From contig NZ_CP140152.1 of assembly GCF_034479515.1 (NCBI RefSeq), forward strand, positions 2,542,001 through 2,606,000: a stretch of 64,000 nucleotides of DNA, in the 5' to 3' direction. A program made the position numbers and the translations under genes. Below, one piece after another: positions 44,697 through 53,593 of this stretch (the first letter of the stretch is position 1; each line of letters begins with the position of its first letter). The notes beneath the pieces are model-generated. The model saw only the letters and a list, made by a program, of their open reading frames with translations. It did no database searches and was not told the DNA's origin. The DNA comes from Duganella zoogloeoides. GTDB lineage: Bacteria; Pseudomonadota; Gammaproteobacteria; Burkholderiales; Burkholderiaceae_D.

Positions 44697-45272
44697 ATGA
44701 CAATCGAGACCATGGAGACGGGCGGCGGCGCCGTGCCCGCAATGCTGCACAGCGCACCACGCGGCCGTCCACCCGCCGCCAGCGCCATGCCGTACCTGTT
44801 GACGATGCTGGCGCTGGAGCGTTGCGGCCACCAGAGCGCCGATGCGCAGCGCCACGCCCGCGCTCACGCCGAGCGCTGCTGCCACCTGTGCCACCTGCCG
44901 TATGCGAGCGCCAACCTGGCATGCCCGTGTCCGCACTGGCTGCTGATGCCCTGGCCGGACGTGGCGGGTTTCGGCGCCGTGTTCGCGCTGTCCGGGCTGG
45001 GCGGCGTGCTGCACTATTTGCTGGAATATGCCCGGGCCGACAGCACGGGCGGGCAGCCGCGTGGCGTGGTTGCCGTCGGCCAAGGGGCGGGGCGGCAGCG
45101 CGTACTGATCAAGCTGCGCGGGCGGCGGTGGCTGTTCGAGCTGCGCGCGGACGGCCAACTGTCGCTGGAGCTGCAGTCGCGTTCACAGAGGCGGCCGCAT
45201 CTGGTGGTGATGGCGACCGCCGACGATGTCGTGGTGATGGACGCGGTGGTGGCTGCCGTCGGCAACGCGTAA
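44697..45272 (+). CDS. Cys-rich protein of unknown function
   Basis: 191 residues from the ATG at 44697, nine bases after GGAG. A longer frame upstream runs antisense through the receptor gene and is rejected. Residues 61-80 hold a dense Cys/His cluster (Cys61, Cys62, Cys65, Cys76, Cys78 with His63, His66, His80), a likely metal site. The N-terminal third is Met/Ala/Pro-rich, the middle has a hydrophobic segment GFGAVFALSGLGGVL (about 91-105), and the end has a strand-rich domain. No signal peptide and no family recognised. It lies between a receptor and a FecR/sigma pair, on the opposite strand. Confidence 0.65.
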   Translation: MTIETMETGGGAVPAMLHSAPRGRPPAASAMPYLLTMLALERCGHQSADAQRHARAHAERCCHLCHLPYASANLACPCPHWLLMPWPDVAGFGAVFALSGLGGVLHYLLEYARADSTGGQPRGVVAVGQGAGRQRVLIKLRGRRWLFELRADGQLSLELQSRSQRRPHLVVMATADDVVVMDAVVAAVGNA

Positions 45273-45377
45273 GCCGTAACACCAGGTAGTACCCGCCCGG
45301 GCCGACCGCAGCGGGACCTGCGCCCAGGCTGGCTCCGAATGCCGGCGGGCTGGCCGCGGCCGGCATGGAGGATACGG

Positions 45378-46556
45378 CTACCGTCCACCGATCCTGATCT
45401 GCTCTGCCGACACCCGCACCGGCACCTTGAGCAGCGTCTGCACGTCGTTGGCGAACTGCTCCGCCTCGTACACGCGGTACCTGCCCACCAGGGTCTTGCT
45501 GCGCAGGGTCGGGTCGGCAATTATCAGCTGGCGCCGGTTGTAGCGGTTGAATTGGGCCACGGCCCGCGCCAGCGTGTCGTTTTGCAGCACGATCATGCCT
45601 TCGCGCCAGGCCAGCTGGCGGGTGGCCGCGTCGGCCTGGCGGCGCACGGCGATGGCGCCGCCCTGTTCGGCAACGTAGGCCTGTTGACCGGCGGCGATCC
45701 GCACTGGGGCGTGGTCGGCGCCGCGCCGGACTTCGACCACGCCTTCGGTCACCACCACGTCGGCGCCGCCGGGCTGGCGCTGCACGGCAAACGCCGTTCC
45801 CACCGCCGTCACGCTCACTGCGCCGGCCGACACCACGAACGGCCGCTGGGCATCCTTGGCCACCTGGAACCAGGCTTGGCCCTTGAGCAGGCCGATGCGG
45901 CGCTGGCGCGCGTCGATGCTCACTTCGAGCCGGGTGGCGCTGTCGATACTGGCCAGCGAGCGGTCGGCCAGCGGCACCTTGCGTAATTCGCCGAGGGCGG
46001 TTTCCAGTACCAGGACCGGTGTCGGCGTTGGCGCTGCTGCCTGCAGCGGCGGCTTGGGCAGCCCGTCGCTGGCCGCCATCCGGAAGGCAATGCCAACCGC
46101 CATGGCCAGTATTGCCATGCCAGCCAGCGCGGCGACACGGGCATTGCTCCGGGGGCGAGGATCGGTTGACGTTGCTGGTACGGGTGCGGGTCCAGGCGCC
46201 AATGATGTGGTTGGCCAGCGCGTCGTAGCACCAGAATCGCCACCAGCTCCGGAAGCATCGGCAAATTTTGCTTCGTTGGCAGTGTGAGCGGGATCAGAAT
46301 CCGCTGCGCCAAAGCCGTCAGCCTCTCCACCATCGATTGCATGGGCGCCATCGAAGGCGAAGGCAGCCGGCCTCACCGCTTCGGGCAACAGCGCCTGCCT
46401 GAGTGTATGGTCGAGCGCGTGCGCGCGCAGCCAGGCGCCCTGGTGGCGCGGGTTGGCTGCCAGCCAGGCGTCGAGCGCGGCCTGTTCGGCGGCCGCGAGC
46501 GGTCCCCGGGCCTGGCGCGCCAGCCATTCCAGCGCTTGATGATCGATATTAGACAT
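45378..46556 (-). CDS. FecR-family anti-sigma regulator with long linker
   Basis: 392 residues from the ATG at 46556 (MSNIDHQALEWL), overlapping the end of the sigma gene by eight bases. It has an N-terminal FecR domain, an unusually long Ala/Gly/Asp-rich linker (about 65-140), a membrane segment (about 145-165), and the FecR domain with GELRKVPLADRSLASIDSATRLEV and VTAVGTAFAVQ. A C-terminal STN-like partner-binding section follows. It would control the adjacent ECF factor in response to a TonB-dependent receptor. Confidence 0.85.
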   Translation of the reverse strand: MSNIDHQALEWLARQARGPLAAAEQAALDAWLAANPRHQGAWLRAHALDHTLRQALLPEAVRPAAFAFDGAHAIDGGEADGFGAADSDPAHTANEAKFADASGAGGDSGATTRWPTTSLAPGPAPVPATSTDPRPRSNARVAALAGMAILAMAVGIAFRMAASDGLPKPPLQAAAPTPTPVLVLETALGELRKVPLADRSLASIDSATRLEVSIDARQRRIGLLKGQAWFQVAKDAQRPFVVSAGAVSVTAVGTAFAVQRQPGGADVVVTEGVVEVRRGADHAPVRIAAGQQAYVAEQGGAIAVRRQADAATRQLAWREGMIVLQNDTLARAVAQFNRYNRRQLIIADPTLRSKTLVGRYRVYEAEQFANDVQTLLKVPVRVSAEQIRIGGR

Positions 46557-47133
46557 ATGGTTTCTTGTCCGCCGCAGCGCCTTGTCTGGTTTGTTGCAAT
46601 TGTTCGGCCTGGTCCACGCCCACCCGGGCAATCATGTCCGACAGCAGTTTCAAGCCGCGCATGGTTTCTTTCTCCACCACGTTTTCCGTTACTCTTAGGC
46701 ACTGCGCGGTCTCGTTCTGCGACATGCCGTAAATCCGGCGCGCGCGGAACACTTGCCGGCAGCGGTCGGGCAATTCGCCGATCAGCCCCAGCACCCACTT
46801 CAGCTCGGCCCTGGCCATGGCCACCCGTTCCGGCGACGGATCGACATCGGCGATATGCTCGATGGCGGCGGCCGGATCAATGTGCACCACGGCATCCCGG
46901 CGGGCGCGGTCGATGATCAGATTCTTGGCGATCTGCATCACGAACGCGCGCGGCTCGCGCACGTGCTCCACCGACTCCGCCTGCAATAGCCGGAAGTAGA
47001 TGTCCTGCATGAGGTCATCAGCCTCGGCCGGGTTGCGGCACAGGCGGCGCAACCGCGCGCGCATCTCGGCCTCGAACGGAATCACATGGGCGCTCACCCA
47101 GGCCACCCGGTCCTGATCTATTGTTGACTGCAT
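46549..47133 (-). CDS. ECF RNA polymerase sigma factor (FecI-like)
   Basis: 194 residues from the ATG at 47133, supported by GGGGAGAC nine bases upstream. Region 2 has DDLMQDIYFRLL and region 4 has RIYGMSQNETAQCLRVTENVVEK. It is coupled to FecR and probably drives the TonB-dependent receptor at 40761 and/or 36822 in response to ligand. It has a longer C-terminal tail than the iron-type factor at 31368. Confidence 0.88.
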   Translation of the reverse strand: MQSTIDQDRVAWVSAHVIPFEAEMRARLRRLCRNPAEADDLMQDIYFRLLQAESVEHVREPRAFVMQIAKNLIIDRARRDAVVHIDPAAAIEHIADVDPSPERVAMARAELKWVLGLIGELPDRCRQVFRARRIYGMSQNETAQCLRVTENVVEKETMRGLKLLSDMIARVGVDQAEQLQQTRQGAAADKKPYV

Positions 47134-47258
47134 ATATTTTTGTCTCCCCCATGGCACCAGACGAACGGGCGCAGGATTTCCGCCGAAATTCTAGCGCATG
47201 GCCCGATTTTGCCGGCAGACCGGGCGTGGTATCATCGACATCCGCCTTTTTGCTTTAG

Positions 47259-47456
47259 ATGAATACCATGTCCTCCCAGAAGTTATCCAAGATTCTCATC
47301 CTCGGCGCCATGGCCGCCGTGGCGCTGTCCGTCGTCGGCTACGTGTTCGTGGTGGTGGCGGATTACACCGACTGCGAGCGCATCGAGGCTGCCGAGCTCA
47401 AAAAAGGCAACAAAGTGTCTTGTCGCGACGTCAAGGCGGGCATGGCTGCCGAATAA
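47259..47456 (+). CDS. Small single-pass membrane protein
   Basis: 65 residues. An ATG at 47268 would give 62. One membrane segment (about 12-34) with a short Lys/Gln N-terminus, then a periplasmic tail with two Cys residues (DCERIEAAELKKGNKVSCRD). It might be a small inner-membrane or secretion-linked protein. No family recognised. Located between the sigma gene and the oxidoreductase operon, and divergent from the former. Confidence 0.5.
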   Translation: MNTMSSQKLSKILILGAMAAVALSVVGYVFVVVADYTDCERIEAAELKKGNKVSCRDVKAGMAAE

Positions 47457-47552
47457 TTGAGGTGAGGGACGGGGCAGCGTTAGTTGTCCCACAAAGCGCG
47501 GCGACGCGCGGGGCTACAGTGGGGTTAATCCATTTTACCTGGCGAAGCCCCC

Positions 47553-48107
47553 ATGAATGCTCCCGAAACCCTCGCGCCCTTGGGCGCAGTAGCGCAAACG
47601 TATCCGCTTACCCTGCACATCAACGGTAGCCAGCACGACTTCAAGGTCGAAGCGTGGGTTACGCTGCTGGACCTGTTGCGCGAACATGCCGGCCTGACCG
47701 GCTCCAAGAAAGGCTGCGACCACGGCCAGTGCGGCGCGTGTACCGTGCTGGTCGGTGGCCGCCGCATCAATTCCTGCCTGACCCTGGCTGTGATGCAAAA
47801 CGGTAAGGAAGTCACCACCGTCGAAGGATTGGCCGACGGCAACCAGTTGCATCCGCTGCAGCAGGCCTTCATCGACCACGATGCCTTCCAGTGCGGCTAC
47901 TGCACCTCGGGCCAGCTGTGTTCGGCCGTGGGCTTGATGAACGAAGGCAAAGCCTGCACCGCCGGCCAGGTGCGCGAACTGATGAGCGGCAACGTTTGCC
48001 GCTGCGGCGCCTATCCCGGCATCGTTGCCGCCGTTACCGAGGTGATGGGCATCCCGGGTCGCGACGATCCGGCCCGTCCGTTCCAGCCTGGTACGGTGCC
48101 CGCATGA
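47553..48107 (+). CDS. paoA: PaoA-like 2Fe-2S subunit of aldehyde oxidoreductase
   Basis: 184 residues of the xanthine oxidase family. Two [2Fe-2S] clusters are indicated: GCDHGQCGACTVL with a later SCL, and CGYCTSGQLC with NVCRCGAYPG. It is the electron-transfer subunit of a heterotrimer with the FAD and molybdenum subunits encoded next (ATGA overlap). E. coli PaoA carries a Tat signal peptide for periplasmic export. No such signal is seen here. Confidence 0.9.
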   Translation: MNAPETLAPLGAVAQTYPLTLHINGSQHDFKVEAWVTLLDLLREHAGLTGSKKGCDHGQCGACTVLVGGRRINSCLTLAVMQNGKEVTTVEGLADGNQLHPLQQAFIDHDAFQCGYCTSGQLCSAVGLMNEGKACTAGQVRELMSGNVCRCGAYPGIVAAVTEVMGIPGRDDPARPFQPGTVPA

Positions 48108-49153
48108 ACCCGATCACCTATTTTTCTGCCGAAGACGTGAGCGGTGCGCTGGCCCACCTGTACGCGGGCGTCGATGCCAACGCCGGCCCCTCCAAGGTCA
48201 TCGCCGGCGGCACCAACCTGCTCGACCTGATGAAGGAACGCGTGATGGGACCGCAGCAGCTGGTGGACATCAATGCGTTGCCGCTCGACCAGATCACGCC
48301 CACGCCCGACGGCGGTGTGCGCCTGGGCGCCATCGCCCGCAATGCCGATACAGCGTATCACCCGCTGGTGCGCGCACAGTACCCGGTGCTGACGGCCGCG
48401 ATCCTGGCCGGCGCCTCGCCGCAGATCCGCAACATGGCCAGCAACGGCGGCAACCTGCTGCAGCGCACGCGCTGCCACTATTTCTACGATACGACCACGC
48501 CGTGCAACAAGCGCGCCCCGGGCACCGGCTGCTCGGCCATCGGCGGCCTCACGCGCCAGCACGCGATCCTGGGCGCCAGCGCCCATTGCATCGCCACGCA
48601 TCCGTCCGACATGTGCGTGGCGCTCGCTGCCTTGGGCGCCGTGGTGGGCGTACGTTCGAGCGCCGGCGAACGGCGCATCGACTTTGCCGACTTCCACCGC
48701 CTGCCTGGCGAACAGCCCGAGCGCGACACCGTGCTCGCTGCCGGCGACCTGATTACCTATATCGACCTGCCGCCGGCCGCACAATTCGCCCGCCATTCGG
48801 CCTATTTGAAGTTCCGCGACCGGGCGTCGTACGCGTTTGCGCTGGTCTCGGTGGCCGTCATGCTCGACATGGGCGAGGACGGCATGGTGCGCGACGCCCG
48901 CATTGCGCTGGGCAGCGTGGCCCACAAGCCATGGCGCGTGCCGGCCGCCGAAGCGGTGCTGATCGGCCGCCAGGTCGATGAAGCGGCGTTTGCCGAAGCG
49001 GCCGACCTCCTGCTGGCCGGCGCCCAGGGGCAGGGCCAGAACAACTTCAAGCTCACCATGGCGCGCCGCGCCGTGATCCGCGCCCTCACGCAAGCAGTCG
49101 AGGGCACCCATGACAACACCGAAGAACTGACCGACGACGAGGCATCACTGTGA
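48104..49153 (+). CDS. paoB: PaoB-like FAD subunit of aldehyde oxidoreductase
   Basis: 349 residues from the ATG at 48104, overlapping the paoA stop. The FAD-binding text VIAGGTNLLDLMKE and the RNMASNGGNLLQRTRC segment are typical. The added HYFYDTTTPCNKRAPGTGCSA motif with Cys residues is the one that binds a 4Fe-4S cluster in PaoB-type proteins. It links the 2Fe-2S subunit to the molybdenum subunit. A longer frame upstream runs through paoA and is rejected. Confidence 0.9.
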   Translation: MNPITYFSAEDVSGALAHLYAGVDANAGPSKVIAGGTNLLDLMKERVMGPQQLVDINALPLDQITPTPDGGVRLGAIARNADTAYHPLVRAQYPVLTAAILAGASPQIRNMASNGGNLLQRTRCHYFYDTTTPCNKRAPGTGCSAIGGLTRQHAILGASAHCIATHPSDMCVALAALGAVVGVRSSAGERRIDFADFHRLPGEQPERDTVLAAGDLITYIDLPPAAQFARHSAYLKFRDRASYAFALVSVAVMLDMGEDGMVRDARIALGSVAHKPWRVPAAEAVLIGRQVDEAAFAEAADLLLAGAQGQGQNNFKLTMARRAVIRALTQAVEGTHDNTEELTDDEASL

Positions 49154-51441
49154 CCGAATTGATCCACGCATTGCGCACCCCGAGCGCGGACCCCGGCACC
49201 GGCCAGGTCCAAATCGGCGACGCCGTCTCGCGCGTGGACGGCCGCGACAAGGTAACCGGACAGGCGCGCTATGCCGCCGAATACATGCCCGACGCCACCG
49301 AAGCCGGCCTGCTGTACGGCGTGGTCGTGAGCGGCGCCATCGCCAGGGGCCATATCAAGGCCATCGACACCGGTGCCGCGCTGGCAGTACCCGGCGTGGT
49401 GGACGTGATCTGGCACCACAACCGCCCCAAGATCCGCTCGTTCGACATTTTTTACAAGGACATGACGGCGCCGGGCGGCTCGCCGTACCGGCCCCTGTAC
49501 GACAACGAGGTGCACTACAGCGGCCAGCCGGTGGCGCTGGTGGTGGCCGAAACCTTCGAGGCGGCCCGCCACGCGGCAGCGCTGGTGCGCGTCGAGTACG
49601 ATGTGCAGCCGCACGAAACCTACCTGCTCGAACACCAGGGCCGCGCCAAGAAGCCGAGCCGCCTGAAGGCCGGCTACACGCCGCCGCCCGACGTCAAGGG
49701 CCATCCCGACGAAGTGTGGGACAAGGCGGCCGTGAAAGTCGAGGCGTCGTACTACAGCGGCGTGGAACACCACAATCCGCTCGAGATGTTCGCCACCACC
49801 GTGATTCACGGCGCAGACGGCCATCTCACCATCTACGACAAGACGCAAAGCTCGCAGAACAGCCGCTGGTACGTCTCGCACGTCTTCGGACTGTCGAAAG
49901 ACAAGGTCACCGTGCGCAACCCTTACGTGGGCGGCGCCTTCGGCTCCGGTCTGCGGCCGCAGTACCAGCTGCCGCTGGCAGTCATGGCTGCGCTCAAGCT
50001 CGAGCGCTCGGTGCGCGTGGTGCTTACGCGCCAGCAGATGTTCACCTTCGGCCACCGGCCGGAAACCCAGCAGCGATTAAAACTGTCGGCCGACGCCGAT
50101 GGCACGCTGACCTCGATCGTGCACGAAGCGGTGGCCGAAACCTCGCGCTACGAAGACTACGTGGAAGTGGTGGTCAACTGGTCGGGCGAGCTGTATGCGT
50201 GCGAGCATATCCGCCTCGGCTACAAGATCGTCGATCTCGACCACGCCAGCCCGATGGACATGCGCGCCCCGGGCGCCGCCCATGGCGTGCATGCGCTGGA
50301 AGTGGCGATGGACGAACTGTCGTATGCACTGAACATGGATCCGCTGGCGCTGCGCCTGAAAAACTACGCCGAGATCGATCCCACCCACGGCCTGCCATAT
50401 TCCACCAAGGAGCTGCGCGAGTGCTACCTGCAGGGTGCGCAGCGCTTCGGCTGGGAAAACCGTCCACTGGAACCCGGTACCATGCGCGAGGGCCGCGAAT
50501 TGATCGGCTGGGGCATGGCCACCGGCATGTGGGACGCGATGCAGATGTTCGCCCGCGCCAGCGCCGTGCTGCACGCGGACGGCAGCCTGGTGGTCAGCAG
50601 CGCCGCCTCAGACATCGGCACCGGCACCTATACCGCCATGTCCATCATCGCTGCCGAGGCCATGGGCCTGCCGCTCGAAAAAGTGCGCTTCCAGCTCGGT
50701 GACTCCACCTTGCCGGTGGCGCCCATCGAGGGCGGATCGTCGCACGTGGCCACCGTCGGTTCGGCCGTGGCGGGCGTATGTGAAAAACTCCAGAAGACCG
50801 TGTTCAAGCGGGCGAAGGACCTGCCCGGTTCGCCGCTGGCCACCGCGCGCCTGGCCGACGTGGAGTTCGTCGACGGCGTCATCCGGCTGCGCAATATCCC
50901 CGGCACCAGCGTGTCGCTCACCCAGGTACTGGCCGGCATCGAGGAGCCGCTCGAGGAAAAATACCTGATGTTGCCCAATATGCTCAAGCAGATGAAGTAC
51001 CAGCGCGCCACGCACTCGGCGGTATTCGTCGAGGTGCGCGTCGATCCCGAGTTCGGCACCGTGCGCGTGACGCGCGTGGTCAGCGCGGTGGCGGCAGGGC
51101 GCATCATCAACGCCAAGACCGCGCGCAGCCAGGTCATCGGCGGCGTGGTGTGGGGCATCGGCCAGGCCCTGCACGAGGAAACCCATTGCGACCACCGGCT
51201 GGGGCGCTTCATGAATCACAACCTGTCCGAGTACCACGTCTCGGTCAACGCCGACATTCACGACATCGACGTGATTTTCGTGAAAGAGGACGACCGGATT
51301 GTTAGCCGCATCGGCGCCAAGGGCGTGGGGGAAATCGGCCAGGTGGGGGTGGCCGCAGCCGTGTGCAACGCCATCTACCACGCCACCGGCCAGCGCGTGC
51401 GCAGCACGCCGATGACGCCGGAAAAGGTGATGCGCGGCTGA
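49150..51441 (+). CDS. paoC: PaoC-like molybdenum subunit of aldehyde oxidoreductase
   Basis: 763 residues starting at a GTG that overlaps the paoB stop (GTGA). It has the xanthine-dehydrogenase large-subunit layout, with GGAFGSG and MDMRAPGAAHG cofactor-binding segments and the catalytic Glu728 in KGVGEIGQVG. The complex oxidises aldehydes to carboxylic acids, with a molybdopterin cytosine dinucleotide cofactor in characterised members. The PaoD maturation gene is not in this window. Aldehydes from lignocellulose are a possible substrate, inferred from the plant-polymer genes nearby. Confidence 0.9.
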   Translation: MTELIHALRTPSADPGTGQVQIGDAVSRVDGRDKVTGQARYAAEYMPDATEAGLLYGVVVSGAIARGHIKAIDTGAALAVPGVVDVIWHHNRPKIRSFDIFYKDMTAPGGSPYRPLYDNEVHYSGQPVALVVAETFEAARHAAALVRVEYDVQPHETYLLEHQGRAKKPSRLKAGYTPPPDVKGHPDEVWDKAAVKVEASYYSGVEHHNPLEMFATTVIHGADGHLTIYDKTQSSQNSRWYVSHVFGLSKDKVTVRNPYVGGAFGSGLRPQYQLPLAVMAALKLERSVRVVLTRQQMFTFGHRPETQQRLKLSADADGTLTSIVHEAVAETSRYEDYVEVVVNWSGELYACEHIRLGYKIVDLDHASPMDMRAPGAAHGVHALEVAMDELSYALNMDPLALRLKNYAEIDPTHGLPYSTKELRECYLQGAQRFGWENRPLEPGTMREGRELIGWGMATGMWDAMQMFARASAVLHADGSLVVSSAASDIGTGTYTAMSIIAAEAMGLPLEKVRFQLGDSTLPVAPIEGGSSHVATVGSAVAGVCEKLQKTVFKRAKDLPGSPLATARLADVEFVDGVIRLRNIPGTSVSLTQVLAGIEEPLEEKYLMLPNMLKQMKYQRATHSAVFVEVRVDPEFGTVRVTRVVSAVAAGRIINAKTARSQVIGGVVWGIGQALHEETHCDHRLGRFMNHNLSEYHVSVNADIHDIDVIFVKEDDRIVSRIGAKGVGEIGQVGVAAAVCNAIYHATGQRVRSTPMTPEKVMRG

Positions 51442-51566
51442 GCGGGCGAGTGAGGCGCAGCTTCGCCTTTTGAGGGAGGCACGGCTGCGTGGCGGACGGT
51501 ATTCTTCGGGCCTGGTGCCGGGCGGTTTGCCCGCGCCACGCCAATTCACGAAGAAAGAGATACGCT

Positions 51567-52010
51567 ATGCCGCTAAACAAACAGACGGAAAACCTCGGAG
51601 TTGCCTGGGAAAAAGCCTTTGGCTATGTGCAGGCGGTCAAGGTCAAGGACACCATCTATATTTCCGGCCAGTTGAGCCATGACGATGCCGGCGCGCTGGT
51701 GGCGCCGGCCCAGCTCGATGCTGACGGCAAGCCCATCGATTTTTCCAACATGGAAGCGCAGCTGCATCAGACCTATGTCAATGCGATTGCGCTGCTGGCC
51801 CGGTATGGCGCCACGCTCGACGACGTGGTGGAAGAAACCTTGTATGTGCTCGACGTCGACGCCGCGTTTACCGCCGGCGCCAAGGTCCGCAAGGCGATGT
51901 ACGGCTGCGAACAGCCGCAGTGCGCCAGCAATATCATCGGCATCTCGCGCTTGGCGTTCGCTGCCCAGCTGGTAGAGGTAACGTTCCGGGCGGTGGTGGC
52001 CGACCAGTGA
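51567..52010 (+). CDS. RidA/YjgF-family protein without the canonical Arg
   Basis: 147 residues from the ATG at 51567. The YISGQLSHD, VVEETLYVLDVD and NIIGISRLA blocks place it in the RidA superfamily. In RidA imine deaminases a PAR(S/T) motif supplies an Arg that binds the substrate carboxylate. Here the segment reads QCASNI, so that Arg is missing. It may belong to a divergent Rid subgroup. Its stop overlaps the start of an amidase gene, so the two are probably co-translated. Confidence 0.8.
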   Translation: MPLNKQTENLGVAWEKAFGYVQAVKVKDTIYISGQLSHDDAGALVAPAQLDADGKPIDFSNMEAQLHQTYVNAIALLARYGATLDDVVEETLYVLDVDAAFTAGAKVRKAMYGCEQPQCASNIIGISRLAFAAQLVEVTFRAVVADQ

Positions 52011-53410
52011 CGGATCTGGACTCCCTGCTGATGACCGGCACCGCTCGGTCCATTGGCGCTGCAATCGCTGCGCGCACGGTCAAGGCCGTCGATGTGACCA
52101 CGTGGTACCTGCAACGCATCACCCGGCTCAATGACGGTCCGGCAGGGCTCAACTGCGTGCGCAGCCTGTCGCCGCTGGCGTTGGCACAGGCGGCCCTGGC
52201 CGATGCCGAACTCGAACAAGGGCGCTGGCGCGGTCCGCTGCACGGGGTGCCATTCCTGGTCAAGGACAATGTGTTCACGGCCGACGGCACGGCCGCTTCG
52301 GCGGGAAGCCGGGCGCTGGCGGACTTCGTGCCGCCATACGAAGCGACGCTGGTGCGGCGCTTGCGGGAGGCTGGCGCAATCTTGCTGGGGAAAACCAACC
52401 TGACCGAGTTCGCCGATTTCGTCTCCGATACCATGCCCGCCGAGTTCAGTGGCGCCGGCGGCGTGGTACGCCACCCGCTGGGGCACCGGTTCGGGCGCGG
52501 GCTTGGCTCCAGCGTGGGTTCGGCAGCAGCAGTGGCTGCGCGGCTGTGCGCTTTCGCGATCGGCAGCGAGACCCAGAACTCGATCCAGGCACCAGCCCTG
52601 CACACGTCCATCGTCGGCTTCAAGCCCAGCGTCGGGCGGGTCGGCTGCCATGGCGTGGTGCCACTGGTGCCAAGCCAGGACTCGCCCGGGCCGCTGACTA
52701 TCACGGTCGATGACGCCATGCTGGTCTACCGGGCCATGGCCGGCGCCGACGCTGGCAACGAGCAAGCGCCCGCCGCGCGCCCGGTGGGCGGCTGGAGAAT
52801 CGGCGTGCCGCGCAGTCACATGGCAGACGCGGCCGATCCCGCCTCGAACCGGGCTTTTGCGCAGGCGCTGGCGAGCCTGGCCAACGCCGGCGCCGAAATT
52901 GTCGACCCCTGCGACCTGCCAGCGGCGCAGCAATTGAGCGAGGTGCGTTCGAGCGTGTTCCGCACGGAATTCAAGGAAAGCCTCAACGTTCTGCTGCAAG
53001 CGCATCGTCCCGGCGGCATCGCGTCACTGCAGGACATCATCGACTGGAACCAGCTCCACCCGGAAGCGATACCGTACGGCCAGTCGCTGCTGGAAGCGGC
53101 CAATGCCACGGCCGGCACCGGGGCGTCGCAGTACGTCGCGGACCGCCAGCGCGATATCGCGCTCAGTCTCGACCAGGGCATCTGCGCGGCTTTGGCTGCC
53201 GGCTCGGTCGACGTGCTGCTCGTGCCCATGGCGGTCGCTGCCAGGTGCACGGGCAAGGCCGGTGCACCGGTGGTGGCCGTGCCTGTCGGACAGGATGAAA
53301 CCGGCCTGCCTTTCGGCGTGACCGTGTTTGCCGCGCCCGGCAGCGACGAACTGGTGCTTGCCGCCGCTGCGGCGATCGAACGCGTGATCGGGCGGCGCAT
53401 GCTGCCCTGA
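52007..53410 (+). CDS. Amidase-signature hydrolase
   Basis: 467 residues from a GTG at 52007 that overlaps the ridA stop (GTGA). Upstream in-frame starts lie inside ridA. The Ser-cisSer-Lys triad is traceable: Lys in PFLVKDNV, cis-Ser in GSSVGSAAAV and nucleophile Ser in ETQNSIQAPA. In most members the last motif has GGSIR, so the Gln/Asn here is unusual. It hydrolyses an amide in the cytoplasm. Substrate unknown. Confidence 0.85.
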   Translation: MTDLDSLLMTGTARSIGAAIAARTVKAVDVTTWYLQRITRLNDGPAGLNCVRSLSPLALAQAALADAELEQGRWRGPLHGVPFLVKDNVFTADGTAASAGSRALADFVPPYEATLVRRLREAGAILLGKTNLTEFADFVSDTMPAEFSGAGGVVRHPLGHRFGRGLGSSVGSAAAVAARLCAFAIGSETQNSIQAPALHTSIVGFKPSVGRVGCHGVVPLVPSQDSPGPLTITVDDAMLVYRAMAGADAGNEQAPAARPVGGWRIGVPRSHMADAADPASNRAFAQALASLANAGAEIVDPCDLPAAQQLSEVRSSVFRTEFKESLNVLLQAHRPGGIASLQDIIDWNQLHPEAIPYGQSLLEAANATAGTGASQYVADRQRDIALSLDQGICAALAAGSVDVLLVPMAVAARCTGKAGAPVVAVPVGQDETGLPFGVTVFAAPGSDELVLAAAAAIERVIGRRMLP

Positions 53411-53515
53411 CATTGGCGCCAGCACGCCGTATAACAAAGTTATCGCCATCCATGAATAATTTGTATACGCCCCGCGCCCCAAATCAATACTCGATATACT
53501 GCGCCGTGATAACTG

Positions 53516-53540
53516 GACCGGGCGTCGCTGGCGCCCGGTC
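53516..53540 (+). promoter_or_regulatory. Hairpin in the leader of the GH2 gene
   Basis: A perfect 9-base stem GACCGGGCG/CGCCCGGTC with a 7-base loop, followed 29 bases later by eight T residues (53570-53577) that abut the GGGAG site. No T-run follows the stem directly, so it is not a standard terminator. It could be an operator or RNA structure. Confidence 0.5.
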
Positions 53541-53593
53541 GCAGTTCGTCCGATCCTAGTCATGCGGTATTTTTTTTGGGAGTTCCAGGCACT

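Noticed and set aside
40758..45272. Long plus-strand frames through the receptor gene, including one that continues into the Cys-rich gene
   Set aside because: The upstream part is antisense to a clear TonB-dependent receptor. Only the part from the ATG at 44697, with its own ribosome-binding site, was kept.
51453..51471. AGGCG/CGCCT hairpin with three T after paoC
   Set aside because: The T-run is too short for a convincing intrinsic terminator.
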